Assembly: GCA_963678565.1 (NCBI GenBank)
Contig: OY782875.1
Location: forward strand, 1,426,001 to 1,490,000
Source of the DNA: SKHV01 sp963678565
Lineage (GTDB): Bacteria > Bacteroidota > Bacteroidia > Bacteroidales > Prolixibacteraceae
Reading direction: 5' to 3'
Length of the DNA stretch: 64,000 nucleotides
The position numbers and the translations under genes are program-made. Below, in pieces: positions 9,166-18,708 of this stretch (positions are counted from its first letter, which is position 1; each line of letters begins with the position of its first letter). The notes beneath the pieces were generated by a model. That model saw only the letters and a list, made by a program, of their open reading frames with translations, did not search any database and was not told where the DNA came from.

Positions 9166-9615
9166 ATGATGAAAAATATAAATCTTCTATTAATCGGTTT
9201 GATGCTTTTAGCTTTTGCATGTAAAAAAGTAGAAACAACTGAAGATGTTGTTGTTAAGAAGCCTGCAATTGATTCTGTAGAATTAAAAAGACAAGATTCA
9301 ATTCGAATGGCTCGTGAAGCAGAAGAAAAGCTCAAAGCGATGCTTGAGAAAGAACGATTGGCTGACAAAGGCGTTGATTTAGAAGATAAATATCAAATTG
9401 TAATTGCAAGTTATACAGTTAAAGATTTCGGTAAAGACACAAAACAAGAAATGATCGATGCCGGATTTAAAGCAAAAATTTTCATGTTAGAAGAAGATGG
9501 CTGGTACAAATTAGCAATCGAATCTTATGATAATTCTACAGATGCTTACAATGCTTTAGAAAGAATTAAAGAAAAAGGTGGAGTCTTTGCTGAGGCTCGA
9601 ATTGTAATTAAGTAA
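9166..9615 (+). CDS. SPOR-domain lipoprotein
   Basis: Starting at the first of two adjacent ATG codons, the protein has a lipoprotein signal peptide whose lipobox LAFAC precedes a Cys-Lys-Lys. A charged coiled-coil stretch follows (about 35-75, with repeated EE/KL/RQD), then a C-terminal SPOR fold from YQIVIASYTVKDF to ARIVIK. SPOR domains bind denuded peptidoglycan at the septum, so an envelope or division role is likely. An in-frame ATG at 9127 would add a hydrophilic extension before the signal peptide and was not chosen. Its 3' end overlaps the convergent PAP2-like gene by 8 bases. Confidence 0.8.
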   Translation: MMKNINLLLIGLMLLAFACKKVETTEDVVVKKPAIDSVELKRQDSIRMAREAEEKLKAMLEKERLADKGVDLEDKYQIVIASYTVKDFGKDTKQEMIDAGFKAKIFMLEEDGWYKLAIESYDNSTDAYNALERIKEKGGVFAEARIVIK

Positions 9616-10231
9616 AGTAAACAAGCGAAAACATCACTGCAATACTCATACTAAATCCTGCATAAACTTGTGCAGGTGTGTGTTTTTTTAAATATACTCT
9701 CGAAGTACCAACAGCACCACTAATTACAAATAACACAGCAATGATCCAGGTAATGTCAATTCCAAAGCGGAAAGTCATTGCCAGTGATGCTCCTAATAGG
9801 CCGCCAACCCCTGAAGCATGCCCTGATATTTTCCAAAACCAGGTAACAACCAATAATATTATTAAAATGAAGCTTGTTCCTAGTAAGAATAATCTGAATA
9901 CGTTAGGATGAGGGAGGGGGAGCTTCCCAATTAACTGGGCGCCTAAAAAGGTCGAAAATGCTGTAAATAAATATGGAATTATTCGATCGCTGTGATGCTC
10001 CATTGCCCTGTCAAAACTTGGATTCAGAGACAAAATCAATATAAAAAGTAACGGTATAACGCAAGTCGATAGAAAAGTAATTAAGTAAATTATAAGTTTG
10101 AGTTTTGAACTGTAAAACTCTGTGCCCGGTATAAAAACCATCAAAGTAAATAATCCGATCGATGGAATCAAAAATGGATTGAATACGCCTGAGAAAAATT
10201 GTGCCAAATATTTGTTGATCTTTTCTATCAT
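9608..10231 (-). CDS. PAP2-like integral membrane phosphatase family protein
   Basis: A 207-residue protein with five or six membrane helices. Motifs recall type 2 phosphatidic acid phosphatases: KISGHASG in place of the PSGH motif, and SRVYLKKHTPAQV in place of SRxxxxxHxxxD. Here the final Asp of the third motif is Gln, and the first motif (KxxxxxxRP) is only suggested by SDRIIPY. It may dephosphorylate a lipid phosphate in the envelope, but the changed motifs leave activity uncertain. Ends inside the convergent SPOR gene. Confidence 0.65.
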   Translation of the reverse strand: MIEKINKYLAQFFSGVFNPFLIPSIGLFTLMVFIPGTEFYSSKLKLIIYLITFLSTCVIPLLFILILSLNPSFDRAMEHHSDRIIPYLFTAFSTFLGAQLIGKLPLPHPNVFRLFLLGTSFILIILLVVTWFWKISGHASGVGGLLGASLAMTFRFGIDITWIIAVLFVISGAVGTSRVYLKKHTPAQVYAGFSMSIAVMFSLVYFT

Positions 10232-10389
10232 TATAAAGCAAAAATATAAAAATATAAATTAGTCTGCATTAAAAATTATTGCTACGTTTCAATTAAATAG
10301 GAATAAGTATTAATTTCCCTTAGTAAATTTCGAAATAATCTATTTTGTAAGGCCGCAAAAACTAACTTAATTTGCACAAAATTGAATCA

Positions 10390-12891
10390 ATGGAACCAGT
10401 ATATCCCACCAACTTTGAAGAAAAGATCGGTTTTGATCGTATCCGTACTATTTTGCTAAGCAATTGCTTGAGTCAATTAGGAAAAGATTGGGTCGAACAA
10501 ATGAAATACATTTCGAAACCCGATGAGATTGAAAATTATGTGGGACAGGTTGAGGAATTCTTGCGGATTATTACCGAGTTCGATAATTTTCCTACCAATA
10601 ATTTTTTCGATTTACGCAAAGCACTTAAAAAGGTTGATATCGAAGGTGCCTATATCGAGGTCAGTGAGTTATTTGATCTGAAGCGTTCGCTTGAATCGTA
10701 TCGGAGCATTGTAAGTTTCTTCAAAAACACTGAAGAAAATGAGTTTATACGATTAAAAAAATTGGTGACTGATATTCGTGTTTTGAATGAAGTACTTCAA
10801 AAAATCGATCAGATTCTTGATAAGCATGGTAAAGTAAAAGATAATGCATCGCCTGAATTACAAGATATTCGTCGACAAATTTATTCGATTCAAGGAAGTA
10901 TTTCGAAGAAAATGCAATCCATTGTTCGTCAATTACAATCCGATGGAGTAATCGATGATGATGTAAATGTTTCAATTCGCGAAGGTCGGCCGGTGATTCC
11001 TGTTGCTGCAGCCAATAAAAAGAAATTAAGCGGGATTATTCATGATGAATCTTCAACCGGAAAAACAGCTTTTATAGAGCCTTCTGCAATTGTTGAAATG
11101 AACAATCGTTTACGAGAGTTCCAAAATGCTGAGCGTCGTGAAATAATCAAAATTCTATCAAATTTCACAATTGAGCTAAGGCCTTTTGTTTACGATTTAA
11201 GTTTGGCCTATAGCATAATGGGAACAATTGATTTTATTCGTGCTAAAGCTGTTTTCGCGCGCGATTTCGAGTGCTCTAAACCCAATCTAAAACCCTATCC
11301 ATTTTTCGATTGGCACCAAGCAAAACATCCCTTGCTAACGATGTCGTTGAAAAAAGAAAATCGTTCTGTAGTGCCATTGAGCATTCGTATGGATGACCCC
11401 AATCGAATTCTATTAATCTCTGGACCCAATGCAGGAGGAAAGTCGGTTTGTTTGAAAACAGTTGGCATCATTCAATACATGTTACAATGTGGTATGATGG
11501 TCCCTATTTCTGAAGGTTCGGCCATGGGGATATTTAAAAATATTTTCATTGATATTGGCGATGAACAATCACTTGATAACGATTTAAGTACTTATTCTTC
11601 GCACTTGATGAACATGAAGTATTTTTCGCGAAACTGTAACTCAAAATCATTAGTTCTTATCGATGAGTTTGGAACCGGTACAGAGCCCATGCTGGGTGGA
11701 GCGATTGCCGAGGCGGTTTTGAATCGTTTAAATCAACTGAAAACTTTTGGTGTAATTACCACCCATTATACCAACTTAAAACATTTTGGATCTTCAAATA
11801 AAGGAATTGTAAATGGTGCAATGCTTTACAATACCAAGGAAATGAAACCACTTTTTCAGCTTTCAATTGGGAAGCCCGGAAGTTCATTTGCCTTTGAAAT
11901 TGCTCGTAGTATAGGTCTTTCATCTGAAATATTAGCCGAAGCAACCGAGAAGTTGGGACAGGAGCATATCGATTATGATAAACACCTGCGCGAAATTGTT
12001 CGCGATAAGCAGTATTGGGAAACCAAACGTGTGAAGGTTCGTAAAACCGAAAAACAGCTTGATCGTTTAAGCACTGAGTACGAGTCTGAATTAAAGGATA
12101 CGCAAAAGCTTCGCAAAGAGATTATTGCAGAGGCAAAGAAAGAAGCTCAAAAGATAATTGATGATGCTAATAAAACCATAGAGAATACCATTCGTGAAAT
12201 TCGCGAAAGTCAGGCTGCGAAAGAAAAAACAAAGGATATTCGTAAAAAGCTGATTGATAAAAAGCAACTCATCGATGAGATTGATCCAGAGAAAGAACGA
12301 CGGATTGCTCAAAAAATCGAAAAGCTCAAAAGAAAAGAACAATCAAAAGGGAAAAAGAAAAAAAGAGGCGAAGTTCAACAAGCTGTCTCGAAAGAACCCG
12401 AAGTTTATAAATTTTCATCTGGAGAAAAAGTGCGCTTAATCGACAGTCAGAATGTTGGTGAAATTATTGATATTGATGGCAACAAAGCAATAATTGCTTT
12501 AGGACATTTAATGTCTACTGTTTCAATTAAAAAAATTGAGCCTGTTAGTAAATCGCAAATTAAAAAGCAGCAGCAAAAAGATAAGTTGGTTCCCAAAGCA
12601 TCGTCTTTAAAGCTCACCAACTCCATCATGGATAAAAAGTTAAATTTTAAGCCCGATATCGATGTTCGTGGTCAACGTGCTGAGGAAGCCTTAGGAAATA
12701 TTCAATCTTTTATCGATGAGGCCATCATTGTGGGATCTAAAACCCTTCGAATTCTGCATGGCAAAGGATTTGGTGTTTTAAAAGAAACCATTCGCGATTA
12801 TTTACGAACCGAACCAATGGTTAAAAGCTACCGCGATGAGCACATTCAACTTGGAGGGGCAGGTATCACTATTGTTGAGCTAGATGTATAA
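10390..12891 (+). CDS. mutS2: MutS2 family protein (DNA/ribosome-associated ATPase with Smr domain)
   Basis: Order of parts: helical MutS core (1-310), ABC-type ATPase with Walker A SGPNAGGKSVC and Walker B LVLIDEFGTGTEP, a long charged coiled coil (about 520-660), a KOW-like region, and a C-terminal Smr domain with DVRGQRAEEAL and HGKGFG. MutS2 proteins suppress recombination or act on stalled and collided ribosomes. A TTG six codons upstream extends the frame, but the ATG is preferred. Length (833) is slightly above the common 780-790 because of the coiled coil. The dehydrogenase gene begins 2 bases after its stop, so the two are co-transcribed. Confidence 0.93.
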   Translation: MEPVYPTNFEEKIGFDRIRTILLSNCLSQLGKDWVEQMKYISKPDEIENYVGQVEEFLRIITEFDNFPTNNFFDLRKALKKVDIEGAYIEVSELFDLKRSLESYRSIVSFFKNTEENEFIRLKKLVTDIRVLNEVLQKIDQILDKHGKVKDNASPELQDIRRQIYSIQGSISKKMQSIVRQLQSDGVIDDDVNVSIREGRPVIPVAAANKKKLSGIIHDESSTGKTAFIEPSAIVEMNNRLREFQNAERREIIKILSNFTIELRPFVYDLSLAYSIMGTIDFIRAKAVFARDFECSKPNLKPYPFFDWHQAKHPLLTMSLKKENRSVVPLSIRMDDPNRILLISGPNAGGKSVCLKTVGIIQYMLQCGMMVPISEGSAMGIFKNIFIDIGDEQSLDNDLSTYSSHLMNMKYFSRNCNSKSLVLIDEFGTGTEPMLGGAIAEAVLNRLNQLKTFGVITTHYTNLKHFGSSNKGIVNGAMLYNTKEMKPLFQLSIGKPGSSFAFEIARSIGLSSEILAEATEKLGQEHIDYDKHLREIVRDKQYWETKRVKVRKTEKQLDRLSTEYESELKDTQKLRKEIIAEAKKEAQKIIDDANKTIENTIREIRESQAAKEKTKDIRKKLIDKKQLIDEIDPEKERRIAQKIEKLKRKEQSKGKKKKRGEVQQAVSKEPEVYKFSSGEKVRLIDSQNVGEIIDIDGNKAIIALGHLMSTVSIKKIEPVSKSQIKKQQQKDKLVPKASSLKLTNSIMDKKLNFKPDIDVRGQRAEEALGNIQSFIDEAIIVGSKTLRILHGKGFGVLKETIRDYLRTEPMVKSYRDEHIQLGGAGITIVELDV

Positions 12892-12893
12892 TT

Positions 12894-15797
12894 ATGATAA
12901 AGCAGCTTCGAAATTTGGGAAAAAACATGGAAGGCGAAATTTATTTCGACCAACTATGGAAAACAATGTATGCTACCGATGCATCGGCATACCGCGAAAT
13001 GCCAACAGCAGTAACCTTTCCGAAAAATGAAAATGATATTCAGCTGCTCATCGATTTTGCCAAAGAAAATAGAACTTCAATAATTCCGCGTGGAGGTGGC
13101 ACCTCTTTGGCCGGGCAAGTGGTCGGTGCTGGTATCGTTGCCGATATTTCAAAGCATTTGAATAAAGTGCTTGAAATTAATGTCGAAGAAAAATGGGTTC
13201 GAGTTCAACCCGGAGTTATTCTTTCTGAGTTAAATCACGAGTTGAAAAAATATGGTTTGCTGTTTGGTCCTGAAACCTCTACTGCTAATCGATGTACGAT
13301 GGGGGGAATGCTTGGAAACAACAGTTGCGGTTTACATTCTTTGGTTCATGGTAGTGTGCGCGATCATATCTTGGGAGTCAGTGGATTTTTAAGCGATGGC
13401 TCAAAGGTGACGTTTGAAAACCTGTCACCAGAAGAATTTAAAGCCAAAACAAATCAAAATGATTTAGAGGGAAAAATATATAAAAATATTGCAGCTTTAT
13501 TGAAGGATAAAAGCATCCAAAAAGAAATCAAAAAACACTTTCCAGATCCTTCAGTTACCCGCAGAAATAACGGTTATGCTATTGATCAACTGTTGAGAAT
13601 GAAACCTTTTTCTAAATCGGATAAATTGTTCAACTTTGGTGAATTAATTGCAGGATCTGAAGGAACTTTGATTTTTGTTTCGGAAATGAAACTCAATTTA
13701 ATTCCTGTTCCTCCGAAAGAAAAAGCTCTGGTTTGTGTGCATTTAAATACTTTAGAGGATGCATTTAAAGCCAATTTAATTGGATTAAAATATGAGCCAT
13801 CGGCCATTGAGTTAATGGATAAAACCATTCTCGATTTAACAAAAAACTCATTGGGCTTAAAGCAAAATAGATTTTTTTTAGAGGGCGATCCTGAAGCAAT
13901 TCTGATCATCGAATTCTGGAGTGATTCAAAAAATGAGATTGTACAAAAGGCCGCTCAATTGGAGCACGAAATGCGACAGAATGGATTTGGTTATCATTTC
14001 CCAGTTGTTCGTGGAAAAAACATCGCTAAAGTTTGGGATTTGCGGAAAGCCGGTTTAGGGGTTTTGTCGAATATGAGAGGAGATGCCCGACCTGTTTCAG
14101 TAATTGAAGATACGGCGGTTCCGGTTGAGGTCTTGCCCAATTACATGGCTGATTTTAAAAAAATGTTGAAGCAGTTTAATCTTGAAGCGGTGTATCATGC
14201 ACATATCGCGACAGGTGAATTGCATTTGCGCCCAATTCTAAATCTAAAAGATCCAAGCGATGTAAGACTTTTCAAGGAAATTGCAGTTGAAACAGCAAAA
14301 CTTGTTAAAAAATATCAGGGATCACTAAGTGGAGAGCATGGCGACGGCCGTTTGCGTGGAGAGTTTATTCCATTTATGTTAGGAGAAAAGGTCTATCATT
14401 GTTTGAAAATATTGAAGAAAACTTGGGACCCAAATAATATTTTTAATCCGGGCAAAATTATCGATACACCGAATATGAATGAATCGTTGAGATATGAAGC
14501 CGGATTAGAAACGAAAGATCTAGAAACTTATTTCGACTACAAATTCTCACTTGGGTTTGCGAGGGCAATTGAGAAATGTAATGGCTCTGGTGATTGTCGT
14601 AAAACTGAAATGAGCGGCGGAACGATGTGCCCTAGTTACATGGTTACTCGCGATGAAATTCACTCAACACGCGGGCGCGCAAATGTACTTCGAGAATTAA
14701 TTACCCGACCATCGGAAACTTATTGGGCCGATGAACATTTGATCATGGATTCGCTTGATTTATGCTTGTCGTGTAAAGCTTGCAAATCGGAATGTCCTTC
14801 GGGCATTGATATGGCCAAGTATAAGGCTGAATTTTTACAAAATTTTTACGATGGGAATCCAATTTCCTTTCGAAGTCGCATGATTGCGTATTTTCCCAGT
14901 TTAATGAAATTGGCAGCCAAAGCTCCTTCTTTGAGTAATTTATTGATGCAGCGTAAAGTCTCCATTTTACTTGCGAAAGTTGTAGGTTTTGAACCCAAAC
15001 GAAATTTGCCATTAATTTCGAAACAGAATATTCGACACTTTCATTCAAAATTAAAATCGGAAAATGACAAGATCGTTTATTTATATAACGATGAATTTTT
15101 GCAAACAACCGATGCTGAAATTGGAATCAAGGCAATATTATTACTCGAAAAATTAGGGTACAAAGTTGTTATTCCTAAACACGTTGAAAGTGGTAGAACC
15201 TTTTTATCAAAAGGATTTCTAAAGCAAGCTCAGAAACGAATTCAGAAGAATATACAATTATTGGCGCCTATCATTTCAAAAGAAACACCATTGGTTGGAA
15301 TTGAACCCTCAGCAATTTTATCGTTTAGAGATGAGTACATCGATTTGTGTGAAGAGGAGTTGAAACCACAAGCTCAAGCATTAGCCGAAAATGTATTACA
15401 GTTCGACGAGTTTATCATGCGTGAATTTCGTGCAGAGAATATCAAAACTGAAAGTTTTACCAATTCGCAAAAGCAAATTAAGTTGCATGGTCATTGTCAT
15501 CAAAAAGCTTTAGCCACTACTAAAACTTCAATTGAGATGCTCGAGATTCCAGAGAATTACTCAGTGGAAGAAATCCCATCGGGATGTTGTGGAATGGCCG
15601 GTTCGTTCGGCTATGAAAAAGAGCATTACAAGGTATCGATGAAGATTGGCGAGTTGGTCTTATTTCCAGAGGTGAGGAAAACAGATGATGATATCGAAAT
15701 TGCAGCTCCTGGAACCAGTTGTCGTGATCAAATTATGCATGGAACAGGTCGAAATGCCAAACATCCGGTTGAAATTTTGTACGATGCATTGAAATAA
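12894..15797 (+). CDS. FAD-binding and 4Fe-4S D-2-hydroxyacid dehydrogenase (YdiJ-like)
   Basis: One chain joins a GlcD-like flavin part and a GlpC-like iron-sulfur part. The FAD-binding PCMH domain (about 38-270) has PRGGGTSLAGQ and NNSCGLHSLVHG. The FAD-oxidase C domain runs to about 535 with SGEHGDGRLRGEF. Two ferredoxin-like clusters follow: one with Cys spaced before MCPSY, the other CLSCKACKSECPSG. C-terminal CCG blocks are GHCHQKAL and SGCCGMAGSFGYE. Such enzymes oxidise D-lactate or D-2-hydroxyglutarate-type acids and pass electrons to quinone or another carrier. The substrate cannot be read from sequence. All cluster cysteines appear present. Confidence 0.88.
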   Translation: MIKQLRNLGKNMEGEIYFDQLWKTMYATDASAYREMPTAVTFPKNENDIQLLIDFAKENRTSIIPRGGGTSLAGQVVGAGIVADISKHLNKVLEINVEEKWVRVQPGVILSELNHELKKYGLLFGPETSTANRCTMGGMLGNNSCGLHSLVHGSVRDHILGVSGFLSDGSKVTFENLSPEEFKAKTNQNDLEGKIYKNIAALLKDKSIQKEIKKHFPDPSVTRRNNGYAIDQLLRMKPFSKSDKLFNFGELIAGSEGTLIFVSEMKLNLIPVPPKEKALVCVHLNTLEDAFKANLIGLKYEPSAIELMDKTILDLTKNSLGLKQNRFFLEGDPEAILIIEFWSDSKNEIVQKAAQLEHEMRQNGFGYHFPVVRGKNIAKVWDLRKAGLGVLSNMRGDARPVSVIEDTAVPVEVLPNYMADFKKMLKQFNLEAVYHAHIATGELHLRPILNLKDPSDVRLFKEIAVETAKLVKKYQGSLSGEHGDGRLRGEFIPFMLGEKVYHCLKILKKTWDPNNIFNPGKIIDTPNMNESLRYEAGLETKDLETYFDYKFSLGFARAIEKCNGSGDCRKTEMSGGTMCPSYMVTRDEIHSTRGRANVLRELITRPSETYWADEHLIMDSLDLCLSCKACKSECPSGIDMAKYKAEFLQNFYDGNPISFRSRMIAYFPSLMKLAAKAPSLSNLLMQRKVSILLAKVVGFEPKRNLPLISKQNIRHFHSKLKSENDKIVYLYNDEFLQTTDAEIGIKAILLLEKLGYKVVIPKHVESGRTFLSKGFLKQAQKRIQKNIQLLAPIISKETPLVGIEPSAILSFRDEYIDLCEEELKPQAQALAENVLQFDEFIMREFRAENIKTESFTNSQKQIKLHGHCHQKALATTKTSIEMLEIPENYSVEEIPSGCCGMAGSFGYEKEHYKVSMKIGELVLFPEVRKTDDDIEIAAPGTSCRDQIMHGTGRNAKHPVEILYDALK

Positions 15798-15855
15798 CTT
15801 CAGTATTCAAATGATTGTTTTAATTTCGTAATTAATAATTTTTATTTCAGTTCAA

Positions 15856-16632
15856 GTGCGCTATTTTATTCAACTTCAATACAAGGGAACAAATTATCAT
15901 GGTTGGCAAATTCAACCCAACGCAAGCTCGGTACAGGAAGAATTAAACATGGCACTTTCATTATTATTGAAAGAAGAAATTAATGTAGTGGGGGCGGGAA
16001 GAACCGATACTGGAGTGCATGCATCGTTTTTTGTGGCCCATTTTGATGTTACAAGTTCAATAAGCAATCTGCAAAAGCTAACTTTTAAGCTGAATAGTTT
16101 TTTGGATAAAGACATCCTAATTGAAACCATATTTCAAGTTGATGAAACATTTCACGCTCGTTTTAGTCCAGTTGCAAGAACGTATTATTATTTTATTTCT
16201 CGAAAAAAAGTTCCTTTTTTATTTGAATCAGTGGCCATTGTTCATTACGATTTAGATCTAGATAAAATTAATGAAGCTTCTGAAGTTTTATTGGAATACA
16301 CGGATTTTACCTCTTTTAGTAAGTTGCACACCGACGTGAAAACCAATAATTGTAAAATTCACTCAGCTCGATGGTTTCAACAAAATGGTTTACTTGTTTT
16401 TGAAATTACTGCTGATCGATTTTTACGGAATATGGTACGAGCAATTGTTGGAACATTAATAGAAGTTGGCCGAGGAAAAATTACAACTCAAAAAGTTCGT
16501 GAAATCATCGAAAAGCAAGATCGGGGATTGGCAGGAGCATCTGCAAAACCCAATGGTTTATTCCTTTCGGATATTAAATATCCCGAGACGATTGATCAAC
16601 AATTACTCCGAAAAAAACACTTTTTATTATAA
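15856..16632 (+). CDS. truA: tRNA pseudouridine(38-40) synthase
   Basis: Converts uridine to pseudouridine at positions 38-40 of the tRNA anticodon arm. The conserved block GAGRTDTGVHA carries the catalytic Asp51. YKGTNYHGWQIQ at the N terminus and FLRNMVRAIVGTLIEVG near the C terminus are family signatures. The start is GTG; no ATG precedes the conserved N terminus. It lies 58 bases after the dehydrogenase gene and may be the last gene of the mutS2 unit. Length 258 is typical. Confidence 0.93.
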   Translation: MRYFIQLQYKGTNYHGWQIQPNASSVQEELNMALSLLLKEEINVVGAGRTDTGVHASFFVAHFDVTSSISNLQKLTFKLNSFLDKDILIETIFQVDETFHARFSPVARTYYYFISRKKVPFLFESVAIVHYDLDLDKINEASEVLLEYTDFTSFSKLHTDVKTNNCKIHSARWFQQNGLLVFEITADRFLRNMVRAIVGTLIEVGRGKITTQKVREIIEKQDRGLAGASAKPNGLFLSDIKYPETIDQQLLRKKHFLL

Positions 16633-16663
16633 TTCTTTCAGTTGATAAAATTTATTATTGTAA

Positions 16664-16891
16664 TTAGTACCTAAGCTTCGGATCAAATTTTTTTGGTCCT
16701 TGTCTTCTTATATTCATAACTAAAAAGAAATACAAAATTGCACCTAATATCGGAAGCATAATAATCAAAAGTAGCCAAGCAATATCTAAAGTTTGAACAG
16801 GGTGTTTTTGTTTGAAAATGTCCCAGATAGATAAGATCCAGAGTAATAAAGTGATACCAATTGCGATTAATTCGGTAGTAGCTAAAAACAT
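16664..16891 (-). CDS. small membrane protein with PLDc_N domain
   Basis: 75 residues, with two membrane helices (about 5-23 and 37-60). The pattern ALLLWILSIWDIFK-like first helix, then DIAWLLLIIMLPILGAILYF, and a basic tail with DPKLRY, matches the stand-alone phospholipase D-nuclease N-terminal (PLDc_N) domain. That domain is found at the front of cardiolipin synthases; alone its function is not known. No synthase is adjacent. Confidence 0.75.
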   Translation of the reverse strand: MFLATTELIAIGITLLLWILSIWDIFKQKHPVQTLDIAWLLLIIMLPILGAILYFFLVMNIRRQGPKKFDPKLRY

Positions 16892-17204
16892 AATTTTGGG
16901 GATTGGAGAGATTTATAATTAAATTAATTAGTTCGTAGGCTTATTAGTTTTTTTTTTTATTCATTTAAAATGTACTCTGTTATGGAGTAAAACAAGTGAA
17001 ACTAGCGTCATCGTAGAGCAAATAAGAAGAATCTTGTTTTCATAATTTTGGGAGTATAGGTTTCAATAAACAAGATATGAAATACTTATGAGAAATGAAA
17101 TAGCATTTTAATAAAAAATGTGTATAAGTTAATAGTGTATATAACTTGTTTGTTTTCTGTAAATAGAAACAAAATTTACAGTTGAGTGATCGGTCAGAGA
17201 TTAA
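16892..17204. other. gene-poor intergenic stretch
   Basis: About 310 AT-rich bases between the PLDc_N gene and the thioredoxin terminator. A 9-base inverted repeat (ATCTTGTTT ... AAACAAGAT) spans roughly 17031-17077, too far apart to be a terminator. I see no supportable gene, tRNA or clear promoter. Confidence 0.5.
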
Positions 17205-17235
17205 AAATAAAAAAAGCGGGGACACCACTCCCCGC
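17205..17235 (-). terminator. intrinsic terminator of the thioredoxin gene
   Basis: Stem GCGGGGA (17216-17222) with TCCCCGC (17229-17235) and an A-run on its left side, giving a T-run after the hairpin on the minus strand, 50 bases past the thioredoxin stop. Confidence 0.85.
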
Positions 17236-17287
17236 ACCAATTACTTATGAGCAATCAAAATAAAAATATTTTGTTTTTTAATCTTAT

Positions 17288-17596
17288 CTAATAAGCCATA
17301 GCTGTTTTTGCTTTCACAATTTGCATTATCTGATCGGCTTGCATTACTCCCATACCTTGCCATTTTATTTCTCCATTCTGAAATAATATCAGTGTTGGTA
17401 TACTTTGTATTCCATACTTAACAGCAGCGTCTTGGTTTTTGTCAACATTCACTTTAATAATTCGAACTTTACCTTTCATATTTATAGCAACTTGTTCTAG
17501 GATCGGCCCAACCATTTTACATGGGGCGCACCAATCGGCGTAAAAGTCGACCAAAACCGGAGTTTTGCCATTTATTATGTTGCTAAAGTTACTCAT
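17288..17596 (-). CDS. trxA: thioredoxin
   Basis: Single thioredoxin domain of 102 residues with active site WCAPC (Cys23 and Cys26), cis-proline segment SIPTLILF and no signal peptide, so it is cytoplasmic. It reduces protein disulfides. It lies downstream of a Crp/Fnr regulator and a DUF6132-like membrane protein in the same direction. A long imperfect hairpin sits in the 135-base gap before it and a terminator follows. The context suggests a redox- or sulfide-linked cluster rather than the housekeeping thioredoxin; that is inference. Confidence 0.9.
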   Translation of the reverse strand: MSNFSNIINGKTPVLVDFYADWCAPCKMVGPILEQVAINMKGKVRIIKVNVDKNQDAAVKYGIQSIPTLILFQNGEIKWQGMGVMQADQIMQIVKAKTAMAY

Positions 17597-17620
17597 GTTG
17601 TTTTTATTCGAAATTCATTT

Positions 17621-17690
17621 GTTGATGTTATTATCGGCTTCAACTCCTTTTTTATCGGGAGTTTAGAAGCCGATAACTAAGAACATCAAC
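17621..17690. repeat. long imperfect hairpin upstream of thioredoxin
   Basis: Three nested arms pair: 17621-17629 with 17682-17690 (9 bp), 17631-17641 with 17666-17676 (11 bp) and 17642-17647 with 17658-17663 (6 bp), with small bulges between them. It has no T-run on either side of the base. On the minus strand it lies in the leader of trxA. It may be an RNA processing or stability element, or a REP-like sequence. Confidence 0.75.
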
Positions 17691-17731
17691 ATCATTTTAA
17701 TCATTGAACTAACAAAACCTCATTAAACTTA

Positions 17732-17950
17732 TTACTCGTTGTTTTTACTACTATTCATTTCTTTTTGTTTTACAGGACTTGCAATCACGTAGCCAATTAT
17801 TGCTCCGTATAAGGTGGTATTGTGCCACTTCGAGGTTATTGGGCATGTGCCGGAAGTACATCCGATAAAATACCAGTACAAAAATCCTGCAAGGGCACCA
17901 AGTGCCACTCCAATAAATAATCTTTTGTATTTTACTATAAAGTCGATCAT
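17732..17950 (-). CDS. DUF6132-like small membrane protein
   Basis: 72 residues with two membrane helices (about 8-28 and 45-62). A conserved cysteine block, FIGCTSGTCPITS, sits between them. I recognise this Cys-bearing layout as DUF6132-like from other Bacteroidota; its function is unknown. The two cysteines near the membrane face suggest redox or sulfur chemistry. It lies 57 bases after the Crp/Fnr gene and upstream of thioredoxin, probably in one unit. Confidence 0.65.
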   Translation of the reverse strand: MIDFIVKYKRLFIGVALGALAGFLYWYFIGCTSGTCPITSKWHNTTLYGAIIGYVIASPVKQKEMNSSKNNE

Positions 17951-18007
17951 TTCCTTCTTTTGTATTACAAAGAAAGAAAGACATTCAGGAAGAAATGGTA
18001 ACTAATG

Positions 18008-18664
18008 TCACACAAGTTTGGAGTAGTCGATTTTATTTCGACCAATGGTGATGTTACCCGATTTTTCGAGTTGTTTAAGTAAGCGAGAAATTACTTCTCT
18101 TGAAGTTGTTAAGCTGTTGGCTATGTCTTGGTGTGTGCCTTTAAAAATGGTTTCTCCAGAGGCTTTAAAACGATCCTCGAAGAATTTGATTAAGCGTTCA
18201 TCCATTTTATGAAAAGCAATGCTATCGATGGTTTGAAGCAGCTCATCAAAACGAGTACGATACGAGTACATTACAAATTCTTTCCAAGTTGAATATTCAA
18301 CCATCCAAGCTTCTAATGCATCTACAGGAATTCTTAGAATTTCAGTGTCTTCTTCGGCGTAGGCGGCAATGTTGCTTTGCATTCGACCCATGCAGCATGT
18401 AAGCGCCATAGCACAAACCTGACCTGGATTTAAATAATAAAGCAATACTTCTCTGCCTTCTTCGTCTTTTCGGCAAACTTTAATCATTCCTTCGAGTACA
18501 ATTGGAAATGTTCTGATGTATTTACCTTCTGCCATTAATTCGTCGCCGGTTTCAACGGTAACCCATTCACCTTTTGTTGAAATTTCTTCAATAAGCGCTT
18601 TTTCAAAAAAGGGAAGCCTTTTGCGAATTATGTCAGCTGAAATTGGTAAATCATGTATTTCCAT
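18008..18664 (-). CDS. Crp/Fnr-family transcriptional regulator
   Basis: An N-terminal cyclic-nucleotide-like beta barrel (about 15-135, with VLEGMIKVCRKDEEGREV) and a C-terminal winged helix (about 150-218, THQDIANSLTTSREVISRLL). Residues CAMALTCCMGRMQ put three cysteines in the sensor domain, so a redox or metal signal rather than cAMP is possible. No N-terminal Fnr-type Fe-S cysteine cluster is present. It probably controls the DUF6132-like and thioredoxin genes downstream. Confidence 0.88.
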   Translation of the reverse strand: MEIHDLPISADIIRKRLPFFEKALIEEISTKGEWVTVETGDELMAEGKYIRTFPIVLEGMIKVCRKDEEGREVLLYYLNPGQVCAMALTCCMGRMQSNIAAYAEEDTEILRIPVDALEAWMVEYSTWKEFVMYSYRTRFDELLQTIDSIAFHKMDERLIKFFEDRFKASGETIFKGTHQDIANSLTTSREVISRLLKQLEKSGNITIGRNKIDYSKLV

Positions 18665-18708
18665 TGTAGCAGAATTTGAATTCTTATATTTTTTGGTGGG
18701 ATAAACTT

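Noticed and set aside
12254..12439. Lysine-rich plus-strand frame inside mutS2
   Set aside because: Shadow of the coiled-coil coding sequence.
17040..17240. 66-codon minus-strand open frame
   Set aside because: Overlaps the thioredoxin terminator, with low-complexity content and no family resemblance.
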